Source: Hymenobacter perfusus (GTDB lineage: Bacteria > Bacteroidota > Bacteroidia > Cytophagales > Hymenobacteraceae). Taken from it: 64,000 nucleotides of DNA. This document shows, piece after piece, positions 31,948 through 41,283 of this stretch; positions within the stretch are counted from its first letter, which is position 1; every line of letters starts with the position of its first letter. The position numbers and the translations under genes were made by a program. The notes beneath the pieces are model-generated. The model ran no database searches. It was not told where the DNA came from and saw nothing but the letters and a program-made list of their open reading frames with translations. The stretch lies in the NCBI RefSeq assembly GCF_003944765.1, contig NZ_RWIU01000011.1, forward strand, positions 35,026 through 99,025, in the 5' to 3' direction.

Positions 31948-32367
31948 ATGCAAACTCCCTTGCTCACGCGCCTGCACCATGGCGCCGCCCAAGCGGCGGC
32001 CGGCGGGCTGCGCCTGCTCGCGGCGGGCCACACCTACCAACCTTCCCGCGCCGAACGCTTCGCCATGGCCTTGCTGCTGGCCACTTCCCCGGCCCTGGTA
32101 TTCGGCCAATCCGGTGCCGGCGGCCGCGCCGTGGGCGCCCTGCGCAGCGTGCAGACCATCGTCATCAGCATCGTGCAGGTGCTTTTCATCATCGTGCTGG
32201 CCATCGGCCTGGTGCGGGTGGTGCAGAAGTTCATCAGCGGCGCGCCGGATGCGCTGGGCTCCCTGGGCTGGCTCATGGGCGGCGTCATCCTCTGGTTCGG
32301 CTTCAACTACTTCAAAGAAGACCTGGCCAGCGCCATGGGCGGGGGCGAAGGCGGGGTAACGCCCTAA
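31948..32367 (+). CDS. traE: TraE-like (VirB2-type) pilin-like protein
   Basis: A 139-residue small membrane protein. An N-terminal pre-sequence (1-50, with SRAERFAMALLLATSPALVFGQ) resembles the long leader of VirB2/TrbC pilins, and two hydrophobic helices follow (about 65-92 and 100-118) with a small Gly-rich end. This is the DUF4134-like position in Bacteroidota tra operons. The protein likely forms the pilus or channel filament. Cleavage after Gln54 is a guess. It precedes traF by 12 bases. Confidence 0.75.
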   Translation: MQTPLLTRLHHGAAQAAAGGLRLLAAGHTYQPSRAERFAMALLLATSPALVFGQSGAGGRAVGALRSVQTIVISIVQVLFIIVLAIGLVRVVQKFISGAPDALGSLGWLMGGVILWFGFNYFKEDLASAMGGGEGGVTP

Positions 32368-32379
32368 GCACACCGGCCC

Positions 32380-32727
32380 ATGCGTTCCTACAAAAGCATC
32401 GAGCGCCCGGCCCAGGTGCTGGGCATGAACCTGCCGGACCTGGGGCTGGTGGTGGGCTTGTTTCTGGCCGCCGTGCTGGCCATTGGCGTCGCGGGCCTGG
32501 TCGTCACCGTCCCCCGCTTTCTCTACCTGCTGATTCTGGTGGTGCTGGTGGTATTGCTCTATGCCCTGCGCTACCTGGCCAAGCACCGCCCGCCGGGCTT
32601 TCTGCTCAGTTGGCTTTCCTTCCACCGGCGGCAGCCGCGCCGCATTGCCCTGGGCCGCGCCCGGTCGGGGCCTTCGGCAGGCGGCGTTTCCGCAGTCCCT
32701 CATTCTCATGAATATTCCCAACACTAA
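32380..32727 (+). CDS. traF: TraF-like (VirB3-type) membrane protein
   Basis: A 115-residue protein of the DUF4133/VirB3 type: a short N-terminal lead (MRSYKSIERPAQVLGMN) and two adjacent hydrophobic helices (about 19-43 and 46-63), then a basic tail. VirB3-like proteins partner the VirB4 ATPase. The stop (32725-32727) lies 20 bases inside the start of traG, so the two are translationally coupled. Confidence 0.78.
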   Translation: MRSYKSIERPAQVLGMNLPDLGLVVGLFLAAVLAIGVAGLVVTVPRFLYLLILVVLVVLLYALRYLAKHRPPGFLLSWLSFHRRQPRRIALGRARSGPSAGGVSAVPHSHEYSQH

Positions 32728-35359
32728 GGCTGCCGACCGCACCGCCGACTTCGCGGACCTGCACCCGGCCTATGCCTATCAGGATGACAAGGTCATCTTC
32801 CGGGATGGCCGCGTGGGCGTCGGCTTTGTCCTCGAATGCCCCGAAATGGAGAGTTGGCAGGCTGAAGAGTTTGCCAACCTGCAGTCGGCACTGCTCGGGG
32901 CGCTGCGCACCCTGCCCGTGGGCACGGTGGTGCAGAAAACCGACATCTACTACGACCGGCCCTTTCAAGGCCTCGGCGACGCCCGCCCCGGCTACTTCGA
33001 GGGCAAGATGAATGCGCACTTTTCCGACCGGCTGGTGCTCTTCCACCGGGCTTACCTGTTCGTTTCATTTGCGCCCGCCGACGAAGCCAAGCCCGTACGG
33101 CCGAATGCTTTGAGTGCATTGGTGAACCGCGCCGGCGAGAAGCTGGCCAAGAACCCGTTTGCCGGCGTGGTGCAGACCCTGGACGCGGCCGAGCGCATCG
33201 CCACCGAACTGCTGCAGAGCCTGCGCGGCCTCGGGGGACTGGACTACCGCCGCCTCAACCAGGCCCAGCTGCCGCAGGTCTTCACCCAATACTTCAACCT
33301 GGAGTTCGACCAGATGCCCGCCGGTCTAACCCGCGAAATCAGCAACGTGCCGGGGGCCTTCACCGTGGGCGAGAACCGTGTGAGCATCGTCTCGCTGGTA
33401 GGGCAGGGGAGTGAGGCCCACCCTGCCGTGCGCAATGGCTACGGGGTGACCTCGCCCATGCTCTACCCGCTCACGGCGTTTCTCTCCTGCCCGCATGTGC
33501 TCACCCAGGCCATGCTGATTCAGGACTCCCGCACCGAGCTCAAGAGCCTCGACAACGACAAGAAAATCAACAATTCGCTGTCCTTTCTGGCCACGCAGGA
33601 CAACCACCTGCGCGCCGCCGAGATTGACGAGTTCACGGCCGAAGTGCGCTCGGGCAGCAAGCAGGTCGTGGGCCTGCACCTGTCAGTGCTGCTCTGGGAC
33701 GTGGACGACCAGGCCCGGCGCGAGCACGTGGAAAAGACCACGGCGGCCTTCCGGTCCATCTTCGGGGCCGAAGCTGTGGTGGAAAGCTACCTAACCCTGC
33801 CGCTGTTCTTCGGCTTGGCGCCCGGCAACGCCTACCAGGTGCCCGACCGCTGGCTGACCACCTCGGCCGACCGCGCCGCCTGCTACTTCCACTGGACCAC
33901 CACCTACCGGCCCGAGCCCACCGGCGAATACCTCTGCGACCGGTTCCGCAACCTGGTCAAGGTAAACCTGTTCAACACCGACCTTGACAACCAGAACGCC
34001 CTGGTTATCGGCCCCTCCGGCTCGGGCAAGAGCTACACCTTCGGCAACTTCATTGTGCAGCGCTACGAGCGCGGCGCCCGCCAGATTATCATCGACATCG
34101 GGGGCACCTACCGCAACGTGTTCCAGAGCCTGATGGGGCCGGACTTCGAGAACACCTACTTCGAGTACGACCCGCAGAACCCGATTGAGTTCAACCCCTT
34201 TTTGCTACCGAGGGAGGGCGAAAACGGCCCCTGGCATTACTCCGACGAAAAGCTCAACTTCCACCTGGCCCTGCTGGCCGCACTCTGGAAAGGCGGCAAG
34301 GACCGCGCGCTTAGCAAATCTGAGCGCACCATCCTTTCGCGCTTTCTGACCGGCTACTACCACGACCTGAACCAGCACGAGCGGCTGGGCCAGTCGGACG
34401 AGGAGTTTCCGGGAATGGAAAGCTTTTATAAGTACGTGCAGCGCTTTGACCAGTGGATGCGGGCCGAGACGCCGGCGGCAGGGGAGGGCGACGCCCCGGA
34501 CGAAAGTACCGCCGTGCTGGCCCTGCAGCGGGCCCAGTACCAGACCGACATGAAGTACATCGACATGCACGAGTTCTTCCTCGTGCTGGGTGAGTTCGTG
34601 ACGGGCGGGCGCTACGCCAAGGTGCTCAACTCCACCCGTGAGGCCCAGTTAAGTCAGTACCCGCTGATTTGCTTTGACCTGGCCCGGGTGAAAACCGACC
34701 CCACGCTCTACCCCGTGGTGGCCATGCTCATCACCGAGCTGAGCCTGGACCTGTTCCGGCAGTTTCCGGATGCCGTGAAGTACATCGCCCTCGACGAGGC
34801 CTGGGCGCTGCTCTCGGGCGTGCTGGAGGAGTTTATCGTGTCGATGTACCGCACCATCCGCAAAACCAACGGCTCCATCACCATCATCACCCAGGGCATT
34901 CAGGAAATCATCGACTCGCCCATCGGCTACACGCTGATTGACAACTCCTCGACCAAAATCATCCTGCGTCACTCCAACGAGGCCTCGCTCACCCACCTGC
35001 AGGCGCCGCTGGGCCTCACGGGCCACGAGATGGATTTGATACGCTCGGTGCGCTCCACCGACTCGTTCCGGGAGTTCTTCATCAAGCAGGGCGCCCAGGC
35101 CAAGGTGTACGCGCTGGAAGCCTCGCCTCAGCTCGACGCGGTGCTGACCTCGCGGCCCGCCGAGCGCAACTACCTCAATCAGCTCGTGCGCCACTACCAG
35201 CGCCAGCGGCCGGTGGAAGTGCGCGACGCGCTGGGCAACCTGGTGCGCGACGCCGAAGGGCGGCCCACGTACACCACCGTCACCGAGCAGCGGCTGGACT
35301 TCGCCGTCGACCAGTTCGTGGAAGAAAAGCAGAAGCGCAAGGGGGCGCTGCCGGCATGA
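32708..35359 (+). CDS. traG: TraG-family VirB4-like conjugation ATPase
   Basis: An 883-residue ATPase. ATG 32708 (MNIPNTKAADRTAD) is chosen since traF is still open upstream. The N-terminal half (about 20-400) is the VirB4/TraC-type membrane-proximal domain; Walker A is GPSGSGKS (435-442) and Walker B YIALDEAWALL (about 692-702), with IITQGIQEI soon after. It energizes pilus assembly and substrate transfer at the inner membrane. Its last four bases overlap traJ's start (ATGA, 35356-35359). Confidence 0.93.
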   Translation: MNIPNTKAADRTADFADLHPAYAYQDDKVIFRDGRVGVGFVLECPEMESWQAEEFANLQSALLGALRTLPVGTVVQKTDIYYDRPFQGLGDARPGYFEGKMNAHFSDRLVLFHRAYLFVSFAPADEAKPVRPNALSALVNRAGEKLAKNPFAGVVQTLDAAERIATELLQSLRGLGGLDYRRLNQAQLPQVFTQYFNLEFDQMPAGLTREISNVPGAFTVGENRVSIVSLVGQGSEAHPAVRNGYGVTSPMLYPLTAFLSCPHVLTQAMLIQDSRTELKSLDNDKKINNSLSFLATQDNHLRAAEIDEFTAEVRSGSKQVVGLHLSVLLWDVDDQARREHVEKTTAAFRSIFGAEAVVESYLTLPLFFGLAPGNAYQVPDRWLTTSADRAACYFHWTTTYRPEPTGEYLCDRFRNLVKVNLFNTDLDNQNALVIGPSGSGKSYTFGNFIVQRYERGARQIIIDIGGTYRNVFQSLMGPDFENTYFEYDPQNPIEFNPFLLPREGENGPWHYSDEKLNFHLALLAALWKGGKDRALSKSERTILSRFLTGYYHDLNQHERLGQSDEEFPGMESFYKYVQRFDQWMRAETPAAGEGDAPDESTAVLALQRAQYQTDMKYIDMHEFFLVLGEFVTGGRYAKVLNSTREAQLSQYPLICFDLARVKTDPTLYPVVAMLITELSLDLFRQFPDAVKYIALDEAWALLSGVLEEFIVSMYRTIRKTNGSITIITQGIQEIIDSPIGYTLIDNSSTKIILRHSNEASLTHLQAPLGLTGHEMDLIRSVRSTDSFREFFIKQGAQAKVYALEASPQLDAVLTSRPAERNYLNQLVRHYQRQRPVEVRDALGNLVRDAEGRPTYTTVTEQRLDFAVDQFVEEKQKRKGALPA

Positions 35360-36453
35360 GCGCGCCCCTGCTGCTGCTCGTCGGCATGGACCTCGACACC
35401 GACTTCATCACGGCGGCGGACGGGGCCCTGCGTAAGGTGCTGCAGGCCTGCCAGCTTTACCTGATTCCGCCGTTTCTCTCGGTGGCGCTGCTCTACACCG
35501 TGGGCCGCGGCTACCTTCAGGGCGGACAGCTGCGCATGGATTTCTCGCCCCTGCTCAAGGCGCTGTTCGTGTACTTCATCCTGTTCTTCTACCGGGACTT
35601 TATGGACTTGATTGGCGGGGCCATTGGTGGGTTTTCCAGCCTGGTGGCGCCGGCCAAGCCCGGTTTCATTGCCGAGGCCCTGCAAAGCCTGACCAATCCG
35701 GCGGGGGCCGCCTCCATCGAGCCCGACAAGGCCACCAACACGGCCGGCTTTGTCAACGACCAGATTGGCGCTATCACCTCCTTCTGGGACAAGCTCACCA
35801 ACTTCTCCCTGCTCAACCTGCTCACCGAGCTGTTCACGACCAGCACCGTGGTGCTCATCCGGCAGGTGCTGGTGATGGTGCGCCAGTACATCGTGGCCTT
35901 CCTGTACGTGAGCGGGCCCATTGCCATCTGCCTTTCCGCGCTGCCGCCCTTCGCGCAGCTGGGCAAGCAATGGCTGCAGAATTTCATGGCCGTGCAGTTC
36001 TGGTCCCTGACCTACTCACTGCTGGATACCATTTACGCCAACTACGCCGGCACCCGGCCCGCGACGGGCAACGTGCTGCTGCCCACTGGCATGACCCCAG
36101 GCGATTACGCCAATGATGTAACCTACCTCATCAACTCCATCGGCTTCGTCATCCTCTACTGCATGGTGCCCTGGCTGACGAGCTTTCTTATCGGCTCTTC
36201 GGCCGTGCAGGGCTTCGTGGGCATGTTCGGCGGTGCCGTGGCCGGGGCTGCCGGGGCCGTGAGTAGCGTCGTGTTTCCCGGGGCCTACGGTGGCGGGGCC
36301 AGCGGCTCACTAGGCCGCAAGCTGGGCTTCGGCCCTGACAAGGGCGGCAGTTCCGGTGGTAGCTCCAGCAGCGCGCCTTCGGGTTCAGCCTCGGCCGAGC
36401 TGCCCACCATGTCTTCTGCCGACTCGGGCGCGCCCACGCGCCGCCGGCGCTAA
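35356..36453 (+). CDS. traJ: TraJ-like (VirB6-type) channel membrane protein
   Basis: A 365-residue polytopic protein with about six hydrophobic segments (for example near 30-50, 75-90, 155-185, 190-215 and 250-285). The pattern YIVAFLYVSGPIAICLSALPPF and LQNFMAVQFWSLTYSLLDTIY is that of TraJ proteins in Bacteroidota tra operons; VirB6-like proteins form part of the inner membrane pore. The last 60 residues are a Ser/Gly-rich low-complexity tail ending in TRRRR. Its start overlaps the traG stop. Confidence 0.87.
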   Translation: MSAPLLLLVGMDLDTDFITAADGALRKVLQACQLYLIPPFLSVALLYTVGRGYLQGGQLRMDFSPLLKALFVYFILFFYRDFMDLIGGAIGGFSSLVAPAKPGFIAEALQSLTNPAGAASIEPDKATNTAGFVNDQIGAITSFWDKLTNFSLLNLLTELFTTSTVVLIRQVLVMVRQYIVAFLYVSGPIAICLSALPPFAQLGKQWLQNFMAVQFWSLTYSLLDTIYANYAGTRPATGNVLLPTGMTPGDYANDVTYLINSIGFVILYCMVPWLTSFLIGSSAVQGFVGMFGGAVAGAAGAVSSVVFPGAYGGGASGSLGRKLGFGPDKGGSSGGSSSSAPSGSASAELPTMSSADSGAPTRRRR

Positions 36454-36465
36454 CCAATCACTGCT

Positions 36466-37143
36466 ATGAAAAAGCTTCTCTTAAGCCTGCTGGGTGCAGG
36501 CGTACTTCTCAACAGTTGCAAGAGCGACAACGAAGCCGCTGCGGAAAAGCTGCAGCAGGTAGCTGCTGCGGCCGCCAATTCCCCCGAAGCCAAAGCCAGA
36601 GAGGCTGCCTGGAGACTTGCTACAACCAAACCTGCGCAATTGACTGCCGATAAGCCGGTTGATTTGCGCCCGGCCCTGGAGCAGCTCCTGCCTAAGGATG
36701 GCTACCTGCAGCTGGTATCAGTTAAAGCAGCAGATGCAGCGCAGCCCGCTATCCTGCTGCTACCCATTCTGTGGCGTCCCATCAAAGGGAATTACCCACC
36801 GGTGGCACCCGGCTACCGGCTGCCCTTCGAAGCCGTGCTCAAGTGGAAGCCGATGGGCTACGGCCCAGGCGAGAAAATACCCGCCGCCATGGCGCTGGAC
36901 GGCCCGTGGACGCCCGACACCCTGAACAGCTTCTCGCTGCGAGAGCCCGAGGTGACCGTTCCTGGCCAGGCAGCGGCTGCGCCCATCCTGCTCAAGCCGG
37001 GGCAGCCCGTAACCGTGCGCGGGGTGGCCTACGCCTATGCTACTACACCCGCGGCCGGCCAAGCGCCCCGCTTGGTGCTGTACCCCTACCAGAACCCACT
37101 GGGGCCACCCGACTCGCGCAAGATGGTTTACCTGCCGCTCTAG
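36466..37143 (+). CDS. Tra-operon lipoprotein of unknown function
   Basis: A 225-residue lipoprotein: MKKLLLSLLGAGVLLNSC gives a lipobox with Cys18, so it is probably anchored in the outer membrane. A short Ala-rich helix (about 23-45) is followed by a beta-rich domain (about 65-220). No family recognised. Position between TraJ and TraK, where VirB7-like lipoproteins occur in other T4SS loci, suggests that it stabilizes the outer core complex. Confidence 0.65.
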   Translation: MKKLLLSLLGAGVLLNSCKSDNEAAAEKLQQVAAAAANSPEAKAREAAWRLATTKPAQLTADKPVDLRPALEQLLPKDGYLQLVSVKAADAAQPAILLLPILWRPIKGNYPPVAPGYRLPFEAVLKWKPMGYGPGEKIPAAMALDGPWTPDTLNSFSLREPEVTVPGQAAAAPILLKPGQPVTVRGVAYAYATTPAAGQAPRLVLYPYQNPLGPPDSRKMVYLPL

Positions 37144-37212
37144 CAGGGGGCTGTGGGGCAAAAAGGCCGGGCGGCTGAGCTCCTTTTATTCTCCATCCAC
37201 TTAAACTCACTC

Positions 37213-37953
37213 ATGAACTCTGTCCAAGACCTAAATAAGACGTTTATCACCATGCGCACCATGGCGCTGTCGGCCCTGGCCCTGTTGGGGGTGGTCACGG
37301 TGGCCTCCGGTGCGCTGCTTTATCGCGCCTACGAATCCACCGGCCAGCGCGTGTACGTGGTCAGTGATACTGGCTCCTTCTCGGCCCAGATTGGCCGCGG
37401 CGCGGGCCACACGCCCTTCGAGGCCCGCAACCTAGTCAAGACCTTTCTGCTGACCATGTTCGGCCACGACCAATACAGCTTCAAGCACAACCTCGATGCT
37501 GGCCTGCCCCTGATTGAGGAACGCGGCGGGCGGTTTCTGTTCGAGAGCTTCCAACGCGGGCAGGTGCTGCAGAATTACATCCGCTACGGCGCCAGGCAGG
37601 CCGTGACCGTGGACAGCATCCACTTGGACATGAACCACCGCCCCATTACCGGCCGCGCCTACATAAAGCAGACGGTGTTCATCGGCGACCAGCAAAGCCA
37701 GAGCAAGCCCCTGGGCGCCAAGTTCGCCCTCATCGAAACCGACCGCTCCGACGCTAACCCCTTCGGGCTGCTCATCACCGACTTCGACTTCATTCCCTAC
37801 AACCCACCCGTCACGCAGGAAGAGAAAGACCAGCTGCGCGACCAGGAGCAGGCCCGGCAGCGCAAGCTGCGCGAAGAAGCCGAAGCCGCCGGCGTGCCCC
37901 TAACGCAACCAGGCCCCACCACGCCGGCTCCTGCCGCTCAACCTGCTCAGTAA
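37213..37953 (+). CDS. traK: TraK-like (VirB8-type) protein
   Basis: A 246-residue protein with one N-terminal membrane segment (about 17-35, ALSALALLGVVTVASGALL) and a periplasmic domain (RVYVVSDTG, LVKTFLLTMFGHDQYSFKHN, SIHLDMNHRPITGRAYIKQ) that matches TraK of Bacteroidota, a VirB8-like assembly factor. The start ATG 37213 (MNSVQDLNKTF) places the membrane anchor properly; a longer frame to 37153 is not favoured. The last 45 residues are charged and Pro-rich. Confidence 0.85.
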   Translation: MNSVQDLNKTFITMRTMALSALALLGVVTVASGALLYRAYESTGQRVYVVSDTGSFSAQIGRGAGHTPFEARNLVKTFLLTMFGHDQYSFKHNLDAGLPLIEERGGRFLFESFQRGQVLQNYIRYGARQAVTVDSIHLDMNHRPITGRAYIKQTVFIGDQQSQSKPLGAKFALIETDRSDANPFGLLITDFDFIPYNPPVTQEEKDQLRDQEQARQRKLREEAEAAGVPLTQPGPTTPAPAAQPAQ

Positions 37954-37973
37954 GCTACCTCTCTTTACTTCTT

Positions 37974-38897
37974 ATGCGTTTCCCCTTATCCTTTGCTTCC
38001 TGCGCGCTGCTGGCGCTCTTACCTGTCGCGTTGCAAGCGCAGACCCTTGCGTCGACTGCTACCCGTTCTGCCGGTGTGCAGGTCCCGCATCCGGCTAACG
38101 TGGCGCCGAAAATGCAGCTGGAAATAGCTGTTTCCGACTCCTCGACGACCTACCTGGTTTTCCCAGGGCCGGTGTCCCTGGTCGACGTGGGCCAGGCCCC
38201 GCACTACCTGGTCAAGATTGAGAGCAACGCCGTCTTCGTGCGGGCCAAGCGGCGCAACCCGCCGCCCACGCCCATTCTGGTGCGCTACGGCTCGCGCTAT
38301 TGGATGGGGCACTTGGTGTACACTGGCCGGCCAGTGCTGCAGCTCTACGACTTTCAGGATGGCGGGGCCTTGGGCGTCAGCGCCGGCGGCAATGCCCGCA
38401 ACGGCGCCGGCGTCGATGATGCGCTGGCCCTGGACCAGGGCCAAGAAAAGCGGGAGCTGGCCGAGACGCGCCTAGCCAAGCTGGCCACCGCCAAACACGC
38501 CGATACCAGCGGGCTGCGCACCGCCGACAACGACCTGGTGCTTTCGCTGGCCAACGTGCGCAACGACAAGGATTTTACCTACCTGCGCCTGAAGCTGCGC
38601 AATACCACCACTATCGACTACGCCGTGGATTTCACCGACTTCGAGCTGGTGGAAAACTCGCGCAAGAAGTTTCTGGGCAAGAAGAAGAACGAGGCCCGGC
38701 GGCCCCTGGCGCCCGCCGGCGGGGCCGAAAGCCAAACCATCCCGGCCCGGGCCACAGGCTACCTCCTCTACGCCGTGCCGCTCTATGCGGCCACCGACCG
38801 GGGCCACCTCGAAATCACCCTGCGCGAGAAGTTCGGGGCCCGGGTGCTGGTGTTGAAAGTACCGAGCAAAGTCATCAACACGGCTGCCGCCATTTAA
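37974..38897 (+). CDS. traN: TraN-like (VirB9-type, DUF4138) protein
   Basis: A 307-residue periplasmic protein with signal peptide (MRFPLSFASCALLALLPVALQAQ). The DUF4138 pattern is visible: TTYLVFPGPVSLVDVGQAP, NAVFVRAKRRNPPPTPILVRYG in the N-terminal half, and LANVRNDKDFTYLRLKLRNTTTIDYAVDF in the C-terminal half. VirB9-like proteins form the outer membrane ring with TraM. It lies before traM, the reverse of the order common in Bacteroides conjugative transposons. Confidence 0.88.
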   Translation: MRFPLSFASCALLALLPVALQAQTLASTATRSAGVQVPHPANVAPKMQLEIAVSDSSTTYLVFPGPVSLVDVGQAPHYLVKIESNAVFVRAKRRNPPPTPILVRYGSRYWMGHLVYTGRPVLQLYDFQDGGALGVSAGGNARNGAGVDDALALDQGQEKRELAETRLAKLATAKHADTSGLRTADNDLVLSLANVRNDKDFTYLRLKLRNTTTIDYAVDFTDFELVENSRKKFLGKKKNEARRPLAPAGGAESQTIPARATGYLLYAVPLYAATDRGHLEITLREKFGARVLVLKVPSKVINTAAAI

Positions 38898-38910
38898 TAC
38901 CCTTCTCACC

Positions 38911-40320
38911 ATGTCTGAGCACAACATGCAGCCGGTGTATCCTGCCGGCGACAACTCCACGACCGAACCCCAGCCCGCTTCTGGTCCTGCTTCTGTACCC
39001 ACTCCGCCCGCAACGCCTCGCCCCTCGGTGGGAGAGCTGGCCCGCCGGCACTGGTTGCCCCTGCTGGTCGGCATCGGCCTGCTGACGGCCGTGACGCTGT
39101 TTTTCTACGCTCGCTCCCTTTCTCAGGAAGTAGCGCAGCAGGCCAGCCCCGTGGCGGCGACCTCCCAAAATCTGGAGCCCACGATTGCGCCGGCCACCCC
39201 CGAAGCGGCCCCGGCCCCTACGGACGTGCTGGAGCAAAAGCAGGCGGCCGCGCGGCAAGCCGGGGCGCAGCTGCCGGGCACCGTTCCCTCCCCGGACCAG
39301 TTGGCCGGTGGTATGGCCGTCGATACGGTGGGCCAGGCGGCCTTGCGGCGGCGCACGACGCTGGCCGCGGCAGAGCGGCAGGCCCGGGCGGCCGCGAACC
39401 GCGCTGCTCTGCCACCGCCCGACTCGACGGAGGTGACAGCAGTGGATGCACAGACTGGCGCCTACCGGGCCGTGCGCATCCCGGTGGTGCAAACCGGGGG
39501 CCGTGGTGCCGGCTATGGCGCTGACCCGCGCCGGCACTTACGGGCTGGGGCCCGGCCGCGCACAGCCCCCGATGGGGTGCCCTACGAGCAGAACGACGAC
39601 GTGCTGGACATGCTCGACGCGGCTTCCCCGGCCTCGCGCACCTCGTACGAGCAGATGACGGGGCGACGCTACTTCGACCGGCGGGCCGCGTTGCGGGCCG
39701 GCGGTGCCACTGCACCAGGTAGCAATAGTGCTATGGCCTACGATGCCTTTGGCACCATTAAGGCGGGCTCCTACCGCTATGCTGCCGATAATGGGCAGAC
39801 GCAGCTGCTGCCTGACATTTTCTATAAAGCCGTAGTGAACGGAGAGCAGAAGATTCGCACGGGTTCTGTCGTGCTGCTGCGCCTGGTCGAGGACGCTGTT
39901 ATCAGCGGGCAGACCTTTCCCAAAAACCTGGTGTTTGCCGGCGTGGCCAGCGTTGAAACCAACCACGTGGCCATTCGCATCAGCCGACTGGGCCCCACGC
40001 GGGTGGCCGCCGACATCTATGATTACCACTACCTGCCCGGGCTCATGATTGACCCGCAGAAGCGCCAGCCGCTGCCGGCCGCTGACAACCCTCTCAACGA
40101 CGCCCGCGCCATCGGCGCCCAGGAAGTAGGCCTGGCCATTGACCGCTCGGCTTCAGCAGCCAACTCCGTAGTCGGTGTGGGCGGCCGGGTAGCGGCCGCC
40201 ATGGTAAGTCGGGCCTCTACGCCGCGCCAGAAGCTGCGTGACGTGCGCCTGCCCGACGGCTACCCTGTGCTAATCACCACGGGCGCAACCGATGCGGGCG
40301 CGCCCACGGCTACTAACTAA
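38911..40320 (+). CDS. traM: TraM-like (VirB10-type) protein
   Basis: A 469-residue protein with a cytosolic Pro-rich N-terminus, one membrane helix (about 47-67, WLPLLVGIGLLTAVTLFFYA), a long Ala/Pro/Gln-rich periplasmic linker and a C-terminal beta-barrel domain (about 290-440, ILPDIFYKAVVNGEQKIRTGS-like region and DAVISGQTFPKNLVFAGVASV). VirB10 proteins span the envelope and relay ATP energy to the outer pore. The gene starts 13 bases after traN. Confidence 0.87.
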   Translation: MSEHNMQPVYPAGDNSTTEPQPASGPASVPTPPATPRPSVGELARRHWLPLLVGIGLLTAVTLFFYARSLSQEVAQQASPVAATSQNLEPTIAPATPEAAPAPTDVLEQKQAAARQAGAQLPGTVPSPDQLAGGMAVDTVGQAALRRRTTLAAAERQARAAANRAALPPPDSTEVTAVDAQTGAYRAVRIPVVQTGGRGAGYGADPRRHLRAGARPRTAPDGVPYEQNDDVLDMLDAASPASRTSYEQMTGRRYFDRRAALRAGGATAPGSNSAMAYDAFGTIKAGSYRYAADNGQTQLLPDIFYKAVVNGEQKIRTGSVVLLRLVEDAVISGQTFPKNLVFAGVASVETNHVAIRISRLGPTRVAADIYDYHYLPGLMIDPQKRQPLPAADNPLNDARAIGAQEVGLAIDRSASAANSVVGVGGRVAAAMVSRASTPRQKLRDVRLPDGYPVLITTGATDAGAPTATN

Positions 40321-40341
40321 GTATCACGTCACTTCCAAGCC

Positions 40342-41220
40342 ATGAAAAGGATTGCCTTTGCCCTCGCGCTGGCTGTCGGGGCCAGCACCGTTCCGCACCT
40401 CGTTTCTGCCCAGATGGTCGTCAACGACCCCGTGCACATGGGCGTGCACATCGGTCAATTCGCCAAGCAGCTCAAGCAGTGGACCGAGACTATTAAGAAC
40501 TATCAGGTCATCAAGGATGCCCGCCAGATTGCCGGCGTCACGCGTGACATTACCGGCCAGGTGAAGGAGCTTACCTACGAAGGGCTGGAGCTGCAGCGCC
40601 AGATTCAGGCCGACCTGCGCAAAGTGGCATCGGTGAAGGATTTGCGCTACGCCAATCCGTTGGAGCTGTTCGGCCGGGCCATGGCCATGAACACCAGCTC
40701 CCAGCCCGACTACATGCCGCCGGTGAATAAGGCCCGGCGCCTGCGCCAGGCGCTGCAGCGCCGCACCGAGCAGGACGTGGAAACGGTGTACCAGGCCTTC
40801 TCGGGATTGGATATTGGTCGCAGCGGGGCGCAATCCTTTACCTACCGCGACTACAAGAACATGCGGCAGGAAGCCTTTGCGTCGGCCTATGCCTACGAGG
40901 AAGTGCTCAAGAAGAAAAATGTCGAAACGGCTTTCAACTACCAGAAGATTGCCGACGAGATGACGGCGCAGAGCGTCGAGCTCATGGCCACGCTGAAGAA
41001 CCCCGGCCGGTACTCCATGACCGAAGCCGAACGGCTACGAGCCATGGGGCAGGCCAACGACAACATGGTGAAAGCCCTGCAGCTGCGGCAGGAAGCCGAC
41101 CGCCTCATTCACGAAGCGGGCCGGCCTGGCCCCGCTCGGCAGGCCGTGGAAGGGGCTTACCGGGACCAACTGCTGCAGAATCAACTGCTAAAGAGCATTA
41201 GCCGCTCGGGAAGGTTTTGA
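40342..41220 (+). CDS. VirB5/TrbJ-like minor pilin protein
   Basis: A 292-residue secreted protein with signal peptide (MKRIAFALALAVGASTVPHLVSAQ), mature start MVVNDPVHMGVHIGQFAKQLKQW, which closely follows the TrbJ/VirB5 pattern (periplasmic helical bundle with N-terminal coiled helix and several long helices). VirB5 proteins sit at the pilus tip. Last gene of the plus-strand tra operon, 21 bases after traM. The region to 41283 converges with the DUF4396 gene; only a weak hairpin (41259-41284) is seen at the boundary. Confidence 0.78.
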   Translation: MKRIAFALALAVGASTVPHLVSAQMVVNDPVHMGVHIGQFAKQLKQWTETIKNYQVIKDARQIAGVTRDITGQVKELTYEGLELQRQIQADLRKVASVKDLRYANPLELFGRAMAMNTSSQPDYMPPVNKARRLRQALQRRTEQDVETVYQAFSGLDIGRSGAQSFTYRDYKNMRQEAFASAYAYEEVLKKKNVETAFNYQKIADEMTAQSVELMATLKNPGRYSMTEAERLRAMGQANDNMVKALQLRQEADRLIHEAGRPGPARQAVEGAYRDQLLQNQLLKSISRSGRF

Positions 41221-41283
41221 CGCTCATTTTTACTTCGGCGACTATTCCTCGTAGGCATAGGCCGACGCTCGCCCCAGCCTGGC

